A stretch of DNA of 64,000 nt from CALMEH01 sp031409875. Its GTDB lineage: Bacteria; Acidobacteriota; Blastocatellia; Pyrinomonadales; Pyrinomonadaceae. The notes below the pieces were generated by a model. That model saw only the letters and a list, made by a program, of their open reading frames with translations. It was not told where the DNA came from and did no database searches. The stretch is taken from contig JANNYB010000170.1 in NCBI GenBank assembly GCA_031409875.1, positions 15,529 through 79,528 on the forward strand, written 5' to 3'. Below are positions 9,001 through 17,597 of the stretch, piece by piece. Made by a program: the position numbers and the translations under genes. Within the stretch, counting starts at the first letter, position 1. Each line of letters starts with the position of its first letter.

Positions 9001-10765
9001 GGTTGGCGGCGGTATTTACACAAATACCATCGGTGCGATGGGAAGTCGTCAATTCATTGTCGAATGGAGAGCAACGCACTTCGCTGAAGCGACGACTGCA
9101 ATTAGCGTTAATTTCGCGGTAGTCTTGACCGAAGGCACACCCAACATCAGATATATCTATACTCTGACCGGTGTTGCGCCAAATGCAGACGGTGTCAGTG
9201 CAACGGTTGGCGTGCAACGTCAAGCGACCGGAACACAGTTCACGCAAGTTTCGTTTAATACGGCAACCATTTTGCCGGGAACGGATCGAACCGGAACACT
9301 TCCGGCTGGACAATGCACACCGGGAACGAGTCCGTGTAATGTAGTTCCCGACAATCCGCGTGCCGACTTTGACGGCGACGGTAAAACCGATCTTTCGGTC
9401 TTCCGTCCGTCCGAAGGCAACTGGTATCTCCAACGCTCGACTGCGGGCTTCGGCGTTATCAACTGGGGCAACGCAACCGATACGACCATTCCTGCCGACT
9501 ATGACGGCGACGGTAAAGCTGATACGGCTGTCTTCCGTCCGAGTGCAGATCCGGCGGTTAATGACTTCTATGTCTTGAACAGCACTGCATTTACATTTAC
9601 CGGCACGGCTTGGGGTGTTCCGGGCGACATTCCGGTTCAAGGCGACTATGACGGCGACGGCAAAGATGACCGAGTTGTTTTCCGTCCGTCAACAGGTGTT
9701 TGGTATATCCTGAACAGCGGCAACGGTTCAAATACGATTGAGCCTTTCGGATTGGCGACGGATATTCCGCTTTCGATTGATAATGACGGCAACGGCAGAA
9801 ACAATCTGGCAGTTTATCGTCCGTCAAACAACACTTGGTATATCGCCAAACCGAGCGGAACTCCGGCAACGAATTTCGATGCCTTCCCGTTTGGTTTAGC
9901 CGGTGACCGCCAAGTCCAAGCAGACTATGACGGTGACGGCAAAGATGACGTTGCGGTCTTCCGTCCGTCAAACGGCACTTGGTATATCCGCCGAAGCACA
10001 AACGGCAATACCGACATCGTTCCGTTCGGCGCAACGGGTGATGTTCCGGTTCCGGGAGATTATGACGGCGACGGCAAAGATGATGTCGCGGTTTATCGCG
10101 CAGGAACTTGGTATGTCAATCGTTCGACAGCCGGATTGCTGACACAGGCATTCGGTCTCGGAAGCGACATTCCAATTCCGGTTAGATACCTTCCGGGCGC
10201 AGCAGGCGGCGGCGGTGGCGGTGCTACAACTGTTACCTATAGCGGCGCGGCAGTTGCCGTTCCCGACAATCTTCCGGCAGGTGTAAATATCAATCTTCCG
10301 GTAACGGGAGCAGGAACGGTTGCGGATCTGAATTTCAAATTCGATTCGGCAGTGCCGGCAAACTGTGATGGAACAGTCGGCGATGTTGATTGTGCCGTGA
10401 ACCACAGTTGGATTGGAGACTTAATCGTTACAATTACTCCGCCCGATGGTGCGCCAACGGTAACAATCGTTGACCGACCGGGTCTTCCGACGACTGCGGC
10501 TGGCTGTAACAACAATAATTTCAGTCTTATAACGCTGAATGATGAAGGCGCACTTCCCTCGATTGAGGTTCAAGGTAATCCTTCTTCAGCAGCTTGTAAT
10601 ACTGCATTCTTGTTCCCGTCGGGCAATTTCTCGCCGAACAATCCGCTTAGCGCATTGGACGGTGAAAATTCCGAGGGAACTTGGGTTATCAATGTTTCGG
10701 ATAGAGCCGGTGCTGACACGGGCAGTGTTCGAAGATTTTCATTGGAATTCAATTCAGGCAACTAG
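6011..10765 (+). CDS. secreted M36 (fungalysin-type) metalloprotease with FG-GAP repeats and P-domain
   Basis: A 1584-residue exported protein. An N-terminal signal segment lies at about residues 12-35, then a fungalysin/thermolysin propeptide region to about 330. The M36 zinc protease domain follows: HEVTH at 550-554 with catalytic Glu551, and the third zinc ligand in GEGWGDW (Glu576). After it come two beta-sandwich regions, then about seven FG-GAP/VCBS units (DYDGDGKxDxAVFRP, residues about 1116-1395) with Ca-binding Asp loops, a poly-Gly linker, and a C-terminal proprotein-convertase P-domain (HSWIGDLIVTITPPDG) ending at the stop. M36 enzymes are secreted endopeptidases, so scavenging of extracellular protein is likely. 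GAGGAGGGC fixes the start. Confidence 0.92.
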   Translation: MQKSFSTKDRRSLLFSLLFLGLVAALIFVPAQFISQAGGNSNAKKGLLQRTTSQDEGIVKMYDIREDKTQLDNLADFRSRVGRNAVDVADQRERFVRGEEYLKSQLPTAKVDYNLDIRIPELITPDVYATRVQWLTQPSSAKRVDILRNFVKEHNLLVGLDNQQVDGLRVAADYTNPDGNLSYVHLEQRIKNVPVFRGEVKAGFTRNNEVIRVINNLAPGLDYESLSTDFRNPADAVSKAAEHINYELKPADKSRNETTSTDLKVIFGEGDWATTAEKMYFPTEPGVAVPAWRILIWQPVNAYYVIVDAHTGIVLWHKNIADDQTQSATYNVYTAPTSPMNAADHAAPLSPYISIPANDPTVGAQGSLLTRSNVALVGNEAPNTFNNNGWINDGANVTDGNSNEAGIDRDGTNGVDAPQSGDTACPGAGCRVFTSTWNPPPGMPAPGDDPLTPQAQRGAVIQMFYLMNRYHDILYRAGFTEAALNFQGTNFSGMGIGNDRVSSEGQDSSGTNNANFATPADGGRGRMQMFLWTSPTPDRDGTPDGDIVIHEVTHGTSNRLHGNGSGLGNQGGMMGEGWGDWYAHTMLAQPTDDANGIYSLGGYSLFGLVNPSNYYHGIRRFPTALIASTGGPMNKPHNPLTFGHLNLGCDTTLGTTAAAVASAYPRNPAIATAANCSQVHNAGEIWKSALWEVRSLFLANRGFVNGTTAVLQVVTDGMKLTPVNPNMLQERDGIIAAATALSASPENSADALAVREGFRRRGFGFSASVTNATTVTEAFDAPTVGAGAASVTSGNNLLEPNECNTLNVLLNNNSGVTATGVSAVLSTTTPGITVTQANSAYPNIAGGAQGVANTTPYQVSIAPTVMCFTQASFTLTTTYTGGGGGSPLVTNFSLPVGIPGNAYTFTAGTGTIPAGGTLVAGSTADDAAVTLTLPAAWTSSIYGEAVTSLSAGTNGMLTANGAAATTFTNTALPGAVGGTNPTLFPLWDDYDMDPADTVGGGIYTNTIGAMGSRQFIVEWRATHFAEATTAISVNFAVVLTEGTPNIRYIYTLTGVAPNADGVSATVGVQRQATGTQFTQVSFNTATILPGTDRTGTLPAGQCTPGTSPCNVVPDNPRADFDGDGKTDLSVFRPSEGNWYLQRSTAGFGVINWGNATDTTIPADYDGDGKADTAVFRPSADPAVNDFYVLNSTAFTFTGTAWGVPGDIPVQGDYDGDGKDDRVVFRPSTGVWYILNSGNGSNTIEPFGLATDIPLSIDNDGNGRNNLAVYRPSNNTWYIAKPSGTPATNFDAFPFGLAGDRQVQADYDGDGKDDVAVFRPSNGTWYIRRSTNGNTDIVPFGATGDVPVPGDYDGDGKDDVAVYRAGTWYVNRSTAGLLTQAFGLGSDIPIPVRYLPGAAGGGGGGATTVTYSGAAVAVPDNLPAGVNINLPVTGAGTVADLNFKFDSAVPANCDGTVGDVDCAVNHSWIGDLIVTITPPDGAPTVTIVDRPGLPTTAAGCNNNNFSLITLNDEGALPSIEVQGNPSSAACNTAFLFPSGNFSPNNPLSALDGENSEGTWVINVSDRAGADTGSVRRFSLEFNSGN

Positions 10766-10812
10766 GCAAAATTTGAGATTATTTTGTAAGAAATAATTTC
10801 AAACTATGGATT

Positions 10813-10847
10813 AAAGGCGAAGTTGAAATTTCAGCTTCGCCTTTTTT
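10813..10847 (+). terminator. Rho-independent terminator of the M36 protease gene
   Basis: Perfect 10-bp stem AAAGGCGAAG/CTTCGCCTTT with a 12-base loop and a run of T, 48 bases after the stop codon. Confidence 0.85.
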
Positions 10848-10854
10848 ATTGGGT

Positions 10855-10964
10855 AGGTCAGAACCGCCTGCGGTAGTGGGCGGTTTAATCAGGCGTTTTC
10901 AGATACCGATTAAATTCTGGAAGTTTAACTTCAACCACCCGCTATCGCAGGTGGTTCTGACTTG
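10855..10964. repeat. REPIN-like inverted pair of REP elements
   Basis: Two REP-like units face each other. The left arm (10855-10886) begins GTCAGAACCGCCTGCGGTAG and the right arm (10932-10964) is its near reverse complement. Each arm is itself an imperfect palindrome (ACCRCCTGC...GCGGGYGGT). The same unit occurs inside two coding sequences (39824, 42645). A REP pair in this arrangement is the classic REPIN form. Confidence 0.75.
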
Positions 10965-11094
10965 AGTTATTGACTTTCGCGTCGTCAAGGAATATCTTCA
11001 AAATTAGCCGCAATTTCTTAAACTATTCATCGGCAACAGCCGTCTAAATAGTTACTTCCTTGAGTTGAAATTAAAAATTGGAGTTTTAATAAAA

Positions 11095-12537
11095 ATGCAA
11101 AGCGTTACCGGAAAAGTGTTTTTCGTCAAATTATTCGTTATCTTCGTTGCCGTCGTGATTGCCGTTTTCGGTTTTCAGAAATATTCTGCGAAATATGAAA
11201 AAGTCAGCGCGTCGGTCAATGGTCCGAGTGCTTCGCATACGGGCGCACCGGATGAAGCAAGCTGCGTTTCGTGCCACGTTGATTTTCCCGTCAACAGCGG
11301 AACGGGAAGTGTTTCATTGACCGGCGTTCCGGCAAACTATCTGCCGAATCAGCAAGTTTCGCTGACGGTTACGACGGCGCAAGCCGATGCGGTGATTTAC
11401 GGTTTTCAACTGACGGCGATTGATTCGCAAGGTCGGCGTATCGGAACTTACACGCTTCCGACACAAAATCCGTCTCAGGTGCAAACCGTCAACGGCATTG
11501 TCGGCGGAAACCAACGAACTTACGTCGAACACACTTCGGACGGCGTAATTCCGCAGATGTTCGGCTCGAAATCTTGGACTTTTACTTGGAATGCTCCCGC
11601 GCAGAGAGCCGGAAAAGTTAGTTTTTACGTTGCCGGAAATTCCGCCAACAGCGACGGCACGGCTTCGGGCGATTACATTTATACAAATTCAAAAGCCGCA
11701 CTTTCAGGTTCGGCAATTTCAAACTTCGACACAGATGGAACGTCGGATGTTTCGGTATTTCGTCCGTCAAACGGCACTTGGTATGCGCTCAATTCGAGCA
11801 ACGGGCAAGCACAAACCGTCCAATTCGGCGCAACCGGCGATAAAATCGTGCCGGGCGATTACGACGGCGACGGCAAATCCGATTTCGCCGTCTTTCGTCC
11901 TTCAACCGGAGTTTGGTATGTCCAAAAAAGCACCGGCGGATTTATCATTTTGCAGTTCGGCATAAACGGCGACATTCCCGTTTCGGGCGATTATGACGGC
12001 GATTTGAAATCGGACATCGCGGTTTGGCGACCTTCGACCGGCGTGTGGTATATTTTCCGCTCGTCAAATTCGACTTACGACATTCGCCAATTCGGTATCT
12101 CGACCGATAAAGTCGCGCAAGGCGATTTCGATGCCGACGGCAAAACCGACATCGCAGTTTGGCGACCTTCAAACGGCGTTTGGTATATCTGGAAAAGCTC
12201 GGACAATAATTTCAGCATTTTCGCCTTCGGCTTAAATGGCGACAAACCGACGCAAGGCGATTTCGACGGCGACGGGCGCACGGACGCGGCAGTCTTTCGT
12301 CCGTCAAACGGCGTTTGGCATCTGCTCCGAAGCCGCGACGGTTACACTTCGCTCCAATTCGGAATCGGCACGGACAAACCCGCGCCCGCAGACTTTGACG
12401 GCGACGGCAAAACCGATGTTGCCGTCTTCCGCGACGGCGTTTGGTATGCGCTCAGAAGCACAAATAACAGCACACTCATCGTCCCCTTTGGCATCGCCGG
12501 CGACGTTCCGGTCTCCAGCGGCTACATCGCTGACTAA
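11095..12537 (+). CDS. secreted CxxCH (choice-of-anchor V-like) protein with FG-GAP repeats
   Basis: A 480-residue protein with an N-terminal membrane/signal segment (VKLFVIFVAVVIAVFGF), then SHTGAPDEASCVSCHVDFPV, a CxxCH motif of the kind found in the Reeler/choice-of-anchor V family. It could bind one c-type heme, but these domains often carry CxxCH without shown heme. A beta-sandwich follows to about residue 210, then about seven FG-GAP units (DYDGDGKSDFAVFRPS) to the end. The start is ATG 11095 with GGAG upstream; a TTG frame ten codons earlier is less likely. The repeats closely resemble those of the M36 protein and two later proteins. Role unknown, probably cell surface or extracellular. 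Confidence 0.8.
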   Translation: MQSVTGKVFFVKLFVIFVAVVIAVFGFQKYSAKYEKVSASVNGPSASHTGAPDEASCVSCHVDFPVNSGTGSVSLTGVPANYLPNQQVSLTVTTAQADAVIYGFQLTAIDSQGRRIGTYTLPTQNPSQVQTVNGIVGGNQRTYVEHTSDGVIPQMFGSKSWTFTWNAPAQRAGKVSFYVAGNSANSDGTASGDYIYTNSKAALSGSAISNFDTDGTSDVSVFRPSNGTWYALNSSNGQAQTVQFGATGDKIVPGDYDGDGKSDFAVFRPSTGVWYVQKSTGGFIILQFGINGDIPVSGDYDGDLKSDIAVWRPSTGVWYIFRSSNSTYDIRQFGISTDKVAQGDFDADGKTDIAVWRPSNGVWYIWKSSDNNFSIFAFGLNGDKPTQGDFDGDGRTDAAVFRPSNGVWHLLRSRDGYTSLQFGIGTDKPAPADFDGDGKTDVAVFRDGVWYALRSTNNSTLIVPFGIAGDVPVSSGYIAD

Positions 12538-12565
12538 GGGATGAGGGATGAGGGATGAGGGATGA
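12538..12565. repeat. heptamer STRR, GGGATGA x4
   Basis: Four exact tandem copies of GGGATGA start immediately after the stop codon of the preceding gene. The complementary heptamers at 12643-12670 face them, so RNA across this convergent gap could fold into a long hairpin and end transcription of both genes. Confidence 0.85.
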
Positions 12566-12642
12566 ATAAAGCTAGTGCTTTGTTCATCCCTTTTACTTTT
12601 AAAAACATTGAGGGATGAATGAGAAAGATTCTTCCTGCTTAT

Positions 12643-12670
12643 TCATCCCTCATCCCTTATCCCTCATCCC
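12643..12670. repeat. heptamer STRR, TCATCCC x4
   Basis: Four tandem heptamers (one TTATCCC variant), reverse complement of the array at 12538-12565. Lies next to the stop codon of the PilW-like gene on the minus strand. Confidence 0.85.
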
Positions 12671-12674
12671 TCAC

Positions 12675-13910
12675 CTAAGGTCTTCCTTCGCCGCTGCCCG
12701 GTGTCGGCGTTGGTATCGGAGTTGGCACGGGTGTCGGAGTTGCAGTCGGAACGGGCGTTGCAGTCGGCACGGGCGTTGGTATTGGTGTCGGCGCAGGTGT
12801 CGGCGTAATCATCGGCGTTGGTCCCGGGTCGGGTAAATCCGTGTTTCCGTATTGGTCGCGTGGAATTGCCGCTTCGAGAAATTGGATATTGCGGACTCCG
12901 ACTTGCATCGTGCCGTCAACTCTGCGCTTTTGTCCATCGGGAAGCGCGTAGGCGGTTTCAACTTCGATGTCCGGTTCGATCATCCGCACCAGCGAAGCAT
13001 CGCCCAAATCAAAGGTCGAAAGCGGTTGATCCATTATGACCGCATCCGATGTTGGTTTCATTGAATAACGGAAATTCAAGCCGGTCAGATTTTCAGCTAC
13101 GACGCTATCGAGAAAGCCTTGACCTTTCACGCCGAAAACGCGCCGCACGAGTCTGCCTTCCGCATCAACGAAATATTGAATAATGCGAACTCGTCTTAAA
13201 ACCGATGGGTTTGCTCCGGAATAAGTTGCCGAAGCAAGTGCGCTCGTCGAACCGAGTTTATTTAACCCGAACGAATCGCCTTCGTTCCAGGTAATTGACC
13301 AATCGGGCGCATTAACATTCGTAACCATTCCGAATGCGCCGGTCGAACCGCTCGAAATATAGTAAATTTCTCCGACACTGAAAGGCGCAACATTGCCGCC
13401 CGGAATTGCAATTCTTCCGGTGTTGTAATTCGTTCCCCAAGCCGAAATATCAACCGGCGAAAAATTCGGGTCAACCGAAAGAAACGTCAAACGGTCAGTG
13501 CCGGGCAAAATTGTCGTTGCCGGATTAGAATCTTTCACATTAACGCCAGCAGCAATTGTGTCATCGGCGATAACCATTCCGATATTCGTGTAACCGATAT
13601 TGGTCGGGTCTATGGTTGTCGCGGTTCGCGCAGTAAGATAATTGGTAACAAAACTCGTTGTCAGCCAAATATTTGAAGTTCCTTTCAAGCCGTCGCCCGC
13701 GCTCAAAATATCGCGCTGTAAAAATTCCTGCGAGTTTCTAAGACTTTGTTGGGCAACGGTCATTTCATAATTGGAATTTGCGGTTTTAATTACGCCTTGC
13801 ATTAGCGAAAAAACCGCAACCAAAATCGTAATGGTCAAAATCATTACGACCATCAATTCCATCATCGAAAAACCTTTTTGGTTTGTTTTGTTCTGCAAAT
13901 TCTTATTCAT
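12675..13910 (-). CDS. PilW-like type IV pilus pseudopilin with Thr-Pro tail
   Basis: A 411-residue type IV prepilin-like protein. The N-terminus has a 13-residue leader ending in Gly, then FSMMELMVVMILTITILVAV: the cleavage/methylation motif with Glu5, followed by the hydrophobic helix. The middle is beta-rich and unplaced. The last about 55 residues are Thr-Pro repeats (TPTPAPTPIPTPVPT), unusual for a pilin and more like a linker or wall-spanning tail. The start ATG 13910 lies inside a heptamer repeat that fills the whole gap after the upstream PilX-like gene. Probably a minor pilin or priming-complex subunit; PilW by position and size only. Confidence 0.75.
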   Translation of the reverse strand: MNKNLQNKTNQKGFSMMELMVVMILTITILVAVFSLMQGVIKTANSNYEMTVAQQSLRNSQEFLQRDILSAGDGLKGTSNIWLTTSFVTNYLTARTATTIDPTNIGYTNIGMVIADDTIAAGVNVKDSNPATTILPGTDRLTFLSVDPNFSPVDISAWGTNYNTGRIAIPGGNVAPFSVGEIYYISSGSTGAFGMVTNVNAPDWSITWNEGDSFGLNKLGSTSALASATYSGANPSVLRRVRIIQYFVDAEGRLVRRVFGVKGQGFLDSVVAENLTGLNFRYSMKPTSDAVIMDQPLSTFDLGDASLVRMIEPDIEVETAYALPDGQKRRVDGTMQVGVRNIQFLEAAIPRDQYGNTDLPDPGPTPMITPTPAPTPIPTPVPTATPVPTATPTPVPTPIPTPTPGSGEGRP

Positions 13911-13934
13911 CCCTTATCCCTCATCCCTCATCCC
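13907..13934 (-). repeat. heptamer STRR acting as ribosome-binding region
   Basis: Four heptamers (GGGATGA/GGGATAA on the coding strand) occupy exactly the space between the stop of the PilX-like gene (13935-13937) and the start of the PilW-like gene (13910). Each unit holds both an AGGG Shine-Dalgarno-like stretch and, in three of four, an ATG; the last ATG is the start codon. Confidence 0.75.
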
Positions 13935-16895
13935 TTATTGAAGGCTTTGTCTGAAACCCGTTGCCTGAACATATTGGAAAAACGGTGTTCCGGGCGGAAG
14001 TTTTTGCGGTGTCATAAACGTCGTATCAAAACTCCAGTTACGGCGCGGCGGCATATAAATAATTGATGTGTCGTTTTCCCAGTTGGCAAGAGCCTGTGTC
14101 GAGCGGAAAAGCGGAATGAACGAACCCGTATAACTCCAAACATTGATTGTGCCGCTCAGATTCCATAATTCTTGAAATCGCGGATAATTAATAATTCCGC
14201 CGTTGCGTCTGAGTCCGCCGCTGTCTCTGCCGGGCGTTTGCGTCATCGCGGAAATAGTTGTTCCGGCGATTATTCCCGTGCGAACTGCCGTGCCTTGTGT
14301 TGTTCCTGCGCCTTCATCCGCCATTCGATAGGCTTGTCCGCTCAAACTTCTCGGACTGCCCGAACCTTCCGGATAAAGTGCGCTTTCCGCATCAAACCAA
14401 GTTCTCGAAAGCGGAAAAATCGCATCGCAAACGATTGATGAAGGAACTTGCGCTCCGGCATATCCGCCGTCATTAACGGTCGAACCGCCTGTTGGAATCG
14501 AAACAATGCCTGTCGTGTTGTAATTTCCCCAAATATAAACCATATTTTCCGACGAAACGGTAATACCTTTCAACGGCGAAAGTTTGTCCGTTGCGGCAGT
14601 TGTGCTTAAAGTTTCGCCGTCGAAAAGACGCACTCCGCGCCGGAAATAATTTTTCGGATTGATATAGCTGAGTTTATCCCAACTCAAAACCGCGTTTGAC
14701 CGCGCCAATCTGGTTGCGTCCGTTACTGCCGCGCCGTTTGTCGGCGTGCAGCAGACTGTTCCCGAATCGGGCAATTCGTTGGTGTCTTTTTGCAAAGTTC
14801 CTTTTTTGCTCGTGCCGCCGACGTTCCAACCGAAATCAATTACGTCTTCGCCTGCATCGAGAACGCTGTTCGGACCGTAAATATCTTCATTGTCAACAAT
14901 TCCGTTCGTGCTGGCGAAAGCCGTGCCGGTCGAAAGATATTCGGTTTTCACGATGTCGCCGCGGCGGTCGGAAACATAAACGACGTAACCTTCTTCGCCG
15001 TTGATGTTCGTGCTGACGGCGGTCGTTCCCGAAAGCAGATTTGCGTCATAAACGCCGTCAACCCAACGCCCCAGATTTCGCATATTGAGTTCGACAACGC
15101 TCGTCAAACCGCGTTCGTAGATGTCATATTCGCTCAAAGTGCTTCGCACCCAACCTTCGCGGACGTTATAGACGTTTATCGGAACAATCGCGTTATAAGT
15201 TCCCGTCGGATTTGCTTGCCGCAGATATGTTCCCGCGTCTTCATCCGCCGCCGTAATCGTCGTATTGATAAACCCGCGATTGGCGTAAAGCAACGCGGAA
15301 GGATCGGAAATTTCGCCGTCGGCAGTCGTCTGCGAATTGCGCGTCAGATTAACCAAATCGAACGCGCCGCCCAAACGGTCGCGGCTTCCTTGAACATAGC
15401 TTGCCCACAAAGGACGTTGCATATAAACAATGCCGTTCGGTTCGCCTTCGGTTACGCCCATACTCAAAATCGTCTGCGTAACATCAACTGCCGTGCCGTC
15501 AGGTTTGACGATTTCGATTAAAATTCTGCCCTCAACGCCCGAACCCGGCGGAATGTAATTCGGAACAACCTGCGGAACTACTTTTTTGACCGTGCGGACA
15601 TACGACGTATCCTGCAAAGAAGCACTGATCGGATTTGCCTGTTTAATTGCCGCGCCGCTAATCGTGCCGCTGTTGTCAATCAGCTTCAAAACATTGCCGC
15701 CGTTTAAAGCTGTCGGCATAAATTGTGAAAGCAAAACGCCTTTTCCCGCAGGAATTCCCGCGACATTTCCCGAACCGCTACCGGCAGTTTCATCGTCAAG
15801 CAATATGCGGATTTCCGATTTTGTGTGATAACGCGAACTCGCCAGCAGTTCGCTGTCCGAAGGCAATGAACGCTTAATTAATTCAGCAGGCGAATTTCCG
15901 GCAAGTTCGAGCGGTAATTTTAAAGTCGTTGCGCCCGTCGTATTCGTCATAACTTGTCCGCCGAAACGATTCGGACTGCCGTTTGCCGGAAGAACCGAAT
16001 TGCTTTCCCAAAGCGGATTTGCAATGCCGTTGGGCGAACCGGGAAAAAATCCGCGCAAGCCCAAAATGCTTGTCGTAAAATTAGGTCCGCCGACCGTTCC
16101 GCCGCCGGACATTACGCTGCCTTTCGTCAATTCGCTCTGCACGTTGTAACCGCCGACTTCGACCCACACATTATTATTGCCGCTCGACATATTTGCCTCG
16201 CCGCCGCGTGTCGCATCGCGGACGAATTCGCCCGCCGCCGTAATGCGGTTTAAAAATTTTGTGTTGCGGAGCGCGTAGATATTTTGATTCGTATGAATTC
16301 GCCCGTTAAATGTCATTAAAGGTCCGGGATGAATTTCGATGTCTTCATTGGAAAACATCCCGAATTGAAACAACGGCACGAGATAATTATTAAATTCGCG
16401 TTCTAATTTAACTTCGGTGCGCGTAATTTCGCGCTTTGCCGTCGAAGTCATCTTGTATGGAATGATGCTCGCGTAAAGTCCGGCGTAAGGTCCTTCGGCA
16501 ATATTGATGCGCGGATAAATATTGCTCGGCAAACCTTGCGTCGCCCGCATTTCGTTCAAACGCACCGAATCTTCATCGAGTGTTTGATCAAAACCAAAGC
16601 CTTCGGTTTGCAAAGCCGCCGGATAATTTGTTCGGATGGCTAGCAAATCGGCGGCAGTCGGCGAGATTTTGCGGCGGAAAAGATTGCTGAAATCATTGGT
16701 CATCTTTTCCATCGAAGCCTCAGCCGCATAAAAAGTTTGCGTTCTTTGTAAATCGCTTCCCGCAATCCGCGCTTCGGTCGAAGAAAACGCCAAAGCCGTC
16801 AGCGCAATGATTGACAAAATCGCCACAACGATTAACGACACCGCCAAAGCCGCGCCGCGTTCCTTTCGATTTTTTCGATTTTTTTCCAAAAACAT
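13935..16895 (-). CDS. PilX-like pilus assembly protein, very large (986 aa)
   Basis: The N-terminus (RKERGAALAVSLIVVAILSI, then FYAAEASMEKM) is the PilX N-terminal domain: a short basic leader and one transmembrane helix. Usual PilX proteins have about 150-200 residues; here about 900 further residues follow, rich in beta strands and Asn/Gly, with no family I can name. It may combine PilX and PilY1-like functions, since no pilY1 is visible. ATG 16895 is preferred because GAGGG lies just upstream; a TTG ten codons earlier has no such site. It sits between the PilV- and PilW-like genes, in the usual minor-pilin order. Periplasmic/pilus tip location is inferred. Confidence 0.7.
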   Translation of the reverse strand: MFLEKNRKNRKERGAALAVSLIVVAILSIIALTALAFSSTEARIAGSDLQRTQTFYAAEASMEKMTNDFSNLFRRKISPTAADLLAIRTNYPAALQTEGFGFDQTLDEDSVRLNEMRATQGLPSNIYPRINIAEGPYAGLYASIIPYKMTSTAKREITRTEVKLEREFNNYLVPLFQFGMFSNEDIEIHPGPLMTFNGRIHTNQNIYALRNTKFLNRITAAGEFVRDATRGGEANMSSGNNNVWVEVGGYNVQSELTKGSVMSGGGTVGGPNFTTSILGLRGFFPGSPNGIANPLWESNSVLPANGSPNRFGGQVMTNTTGATTLKLPLELAGNSPAELIKRSLPSDSELLASSRYHTKSEIRILLDDETAGSGSGNVAGIPAGKGVLLSQFMPTALNGGNVLKLIDNSGTISGAAIKQANPISASLQDTSYVRTVKKVVPQVVPNYIPPGSGVEGRILIEIVKPDGTAVDVTQTILSMGVTEGEPNGIVYMQRPLWASYVQGSRDRLGGAFDLVNLTRNSQTTADGEISDPSALLYANRGFINTTITAADEDAGTYLRQANPTGTYNAIVPINVYNVREGWVRSTLSEYDIYERGLTSVVELNMRNLGRWVDGVYDANLLSGTTAVSTNINGEEGYVVYVSDRRGDIVKTEYLSTGTAFASTNGIVDNEDIYGPNSVLDAGEDVIDFGWNVGGTSKKGTLQKDTNELPDSGTVCCTPTNGAAVTDATRLARSNAVLSWDKLSYINPKNYFRRGVRLFDGETLSTTAATDKLSPLKGITVSSENMVYIWGNYNTTGIVSIPTGGSTVNDGGYAGAQVPSSIVCDAIFPLSRTWFDAESALYPEGSGSPRSLSGQAYRMADEGAGTTQGTAVRTGIIAGTTISAMTQTPGRDSGGLRRNGGIINYPRFQELWNLSGTINVWSYTGSFIPLFRSTQALANWENDTSIIYMPPRRNWSFDTTFMTPQKLPPGTPFFQYVQATGFRQSLQ

Positions 16896-16979
16896 TTTTC
16901 CCTCACTTACGATTCTCTTAAGCAAGTGTGCAAAAGTAATCAGTTATAAAGAATTTTAAAATTTACGATATTTTCCGGT

Positions 16980-17014
16980 TTTTACTTTTTACCTTTTACC
17001 TTTTACCTTTTACC
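16980..17014. repeat. heptamer STRR, TTTTACC x5
   Basis: Five tandem heptamers (first copy TTTTACT) between the PilV-like and PilX-like genes, within the probable operon. Confidence 0.85.
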
Positions 17015-17021
17015 TTTCCGC

Positions 17022-17597
17022 TTAGCTTGTGGTTCGCGTTTCATCGTTCAGATAACAAACGCCGGTTAATTCGCCGATTCCGCCGCTCGCGCCGAAATAT
17101 TGAACTTTAATTTCGATTTTTTTCAGCGTTTCGCTTAATTGCGTAATCGTAATTTGCCGCCGAAATCCGGTTCGCGCCCAACTGTTATCATCAAAATCAT
17201 CGCCTGTTCCGTAAGTCGAATCTGCGCCCGGCGCACGCAAATCGTCGTCCGTGCCGCCAACGCCGTCCGGTCCCGGATTTACCGAAACATCTTTAAAACC
17301 GACGCTGAAACCGTTAAAAACACTCGAAGTATTCGTGTTGTCAACCGCTCCGACGTTTTCAATCTGTTTGAATTCGAGCCGTTGCGAATTTCGCAAGGTT
17401 TCGATTTCTTCAATCGAAGCAACGATTATCGTTTTCGCTTCGGAAACATTCCGGCTTAAAGTCGTAAATTGCAGCGCAAACGTAATCGCGGCAGCAGTTC
17501 CGATAAGCGCGATGCTGACAATAAAAATCGCTATCACGGCTTCAATCAAAGAAAAGCCGCGCTGTTTTTTATCTGAATTTTGATTTTTATTCGACAT
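17022..17597 (-). CDS. PilV-like type IV pilus pseudopilin
   Basis: A 191-residue prepilin-like protein: basic leader ending in RG, then FSLIEAVIAIFIVSIALIGT, with Glu5 of the prepilin peptidase/methylase motif and a long hydrophobic helix. The remainder is a small globular domain with an Asp/Gly-rich loop (PGPDGVGGTDDDLRAPGAD) that could bind calcium. Size and place between FimT-like and PilX-like genes fit PilV. ATG 17597 overlaps the previous stop codon by 11 bases, indicating translational coupling; a GTG four codons earlier is the alternative. Probably a minor pilin incorporated at the pilus tip. Confidence 0.75.
   Translation of the reverse strand: MSNKNQNSDKKQRGFSLIEAVIAIFIVSIALIGTAAAITFALQFTTLSRNVSEAKTIIVASIEEIETLRNSQRLEFKQIENVGAVDNTNTSSVFNGFSVGFKDVSVNPGPDGVGGTDDDLRAPGADSTYGTGDDFDDNSWARTGFRRQITITQLSETLKKIEIKVQYFGASGGIGELTGVCYLNDETRTTS

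Noticed and set aside
8666..9640. Long minus-strand frame inside the M36 protease gene
   Set aside because: A shadow of the repeat-rich coding strand; the composition is Arg/Cys-rich, with no domain and no ribosome-binding site.
11284..11310. Multiheme cytochrome call for the CxxCH protein
   Set aside because: Only one CxxCH is present, and it sits in a segment typical of the choice-of-anchor V family, so heme binding is not shown.
12538..13934. CRISPR-like array from the repeated GGGATGA words
   Set aside because: Units are 7 bp and contiguous, with no spacers; this is a short tandem repeat.
14790..15521. 243-codon plus-strand frame inside the PilX-like gene
   Set aside because: Antisense shadow; no recognisable protein and the opposite frame is a clear pilus gene.
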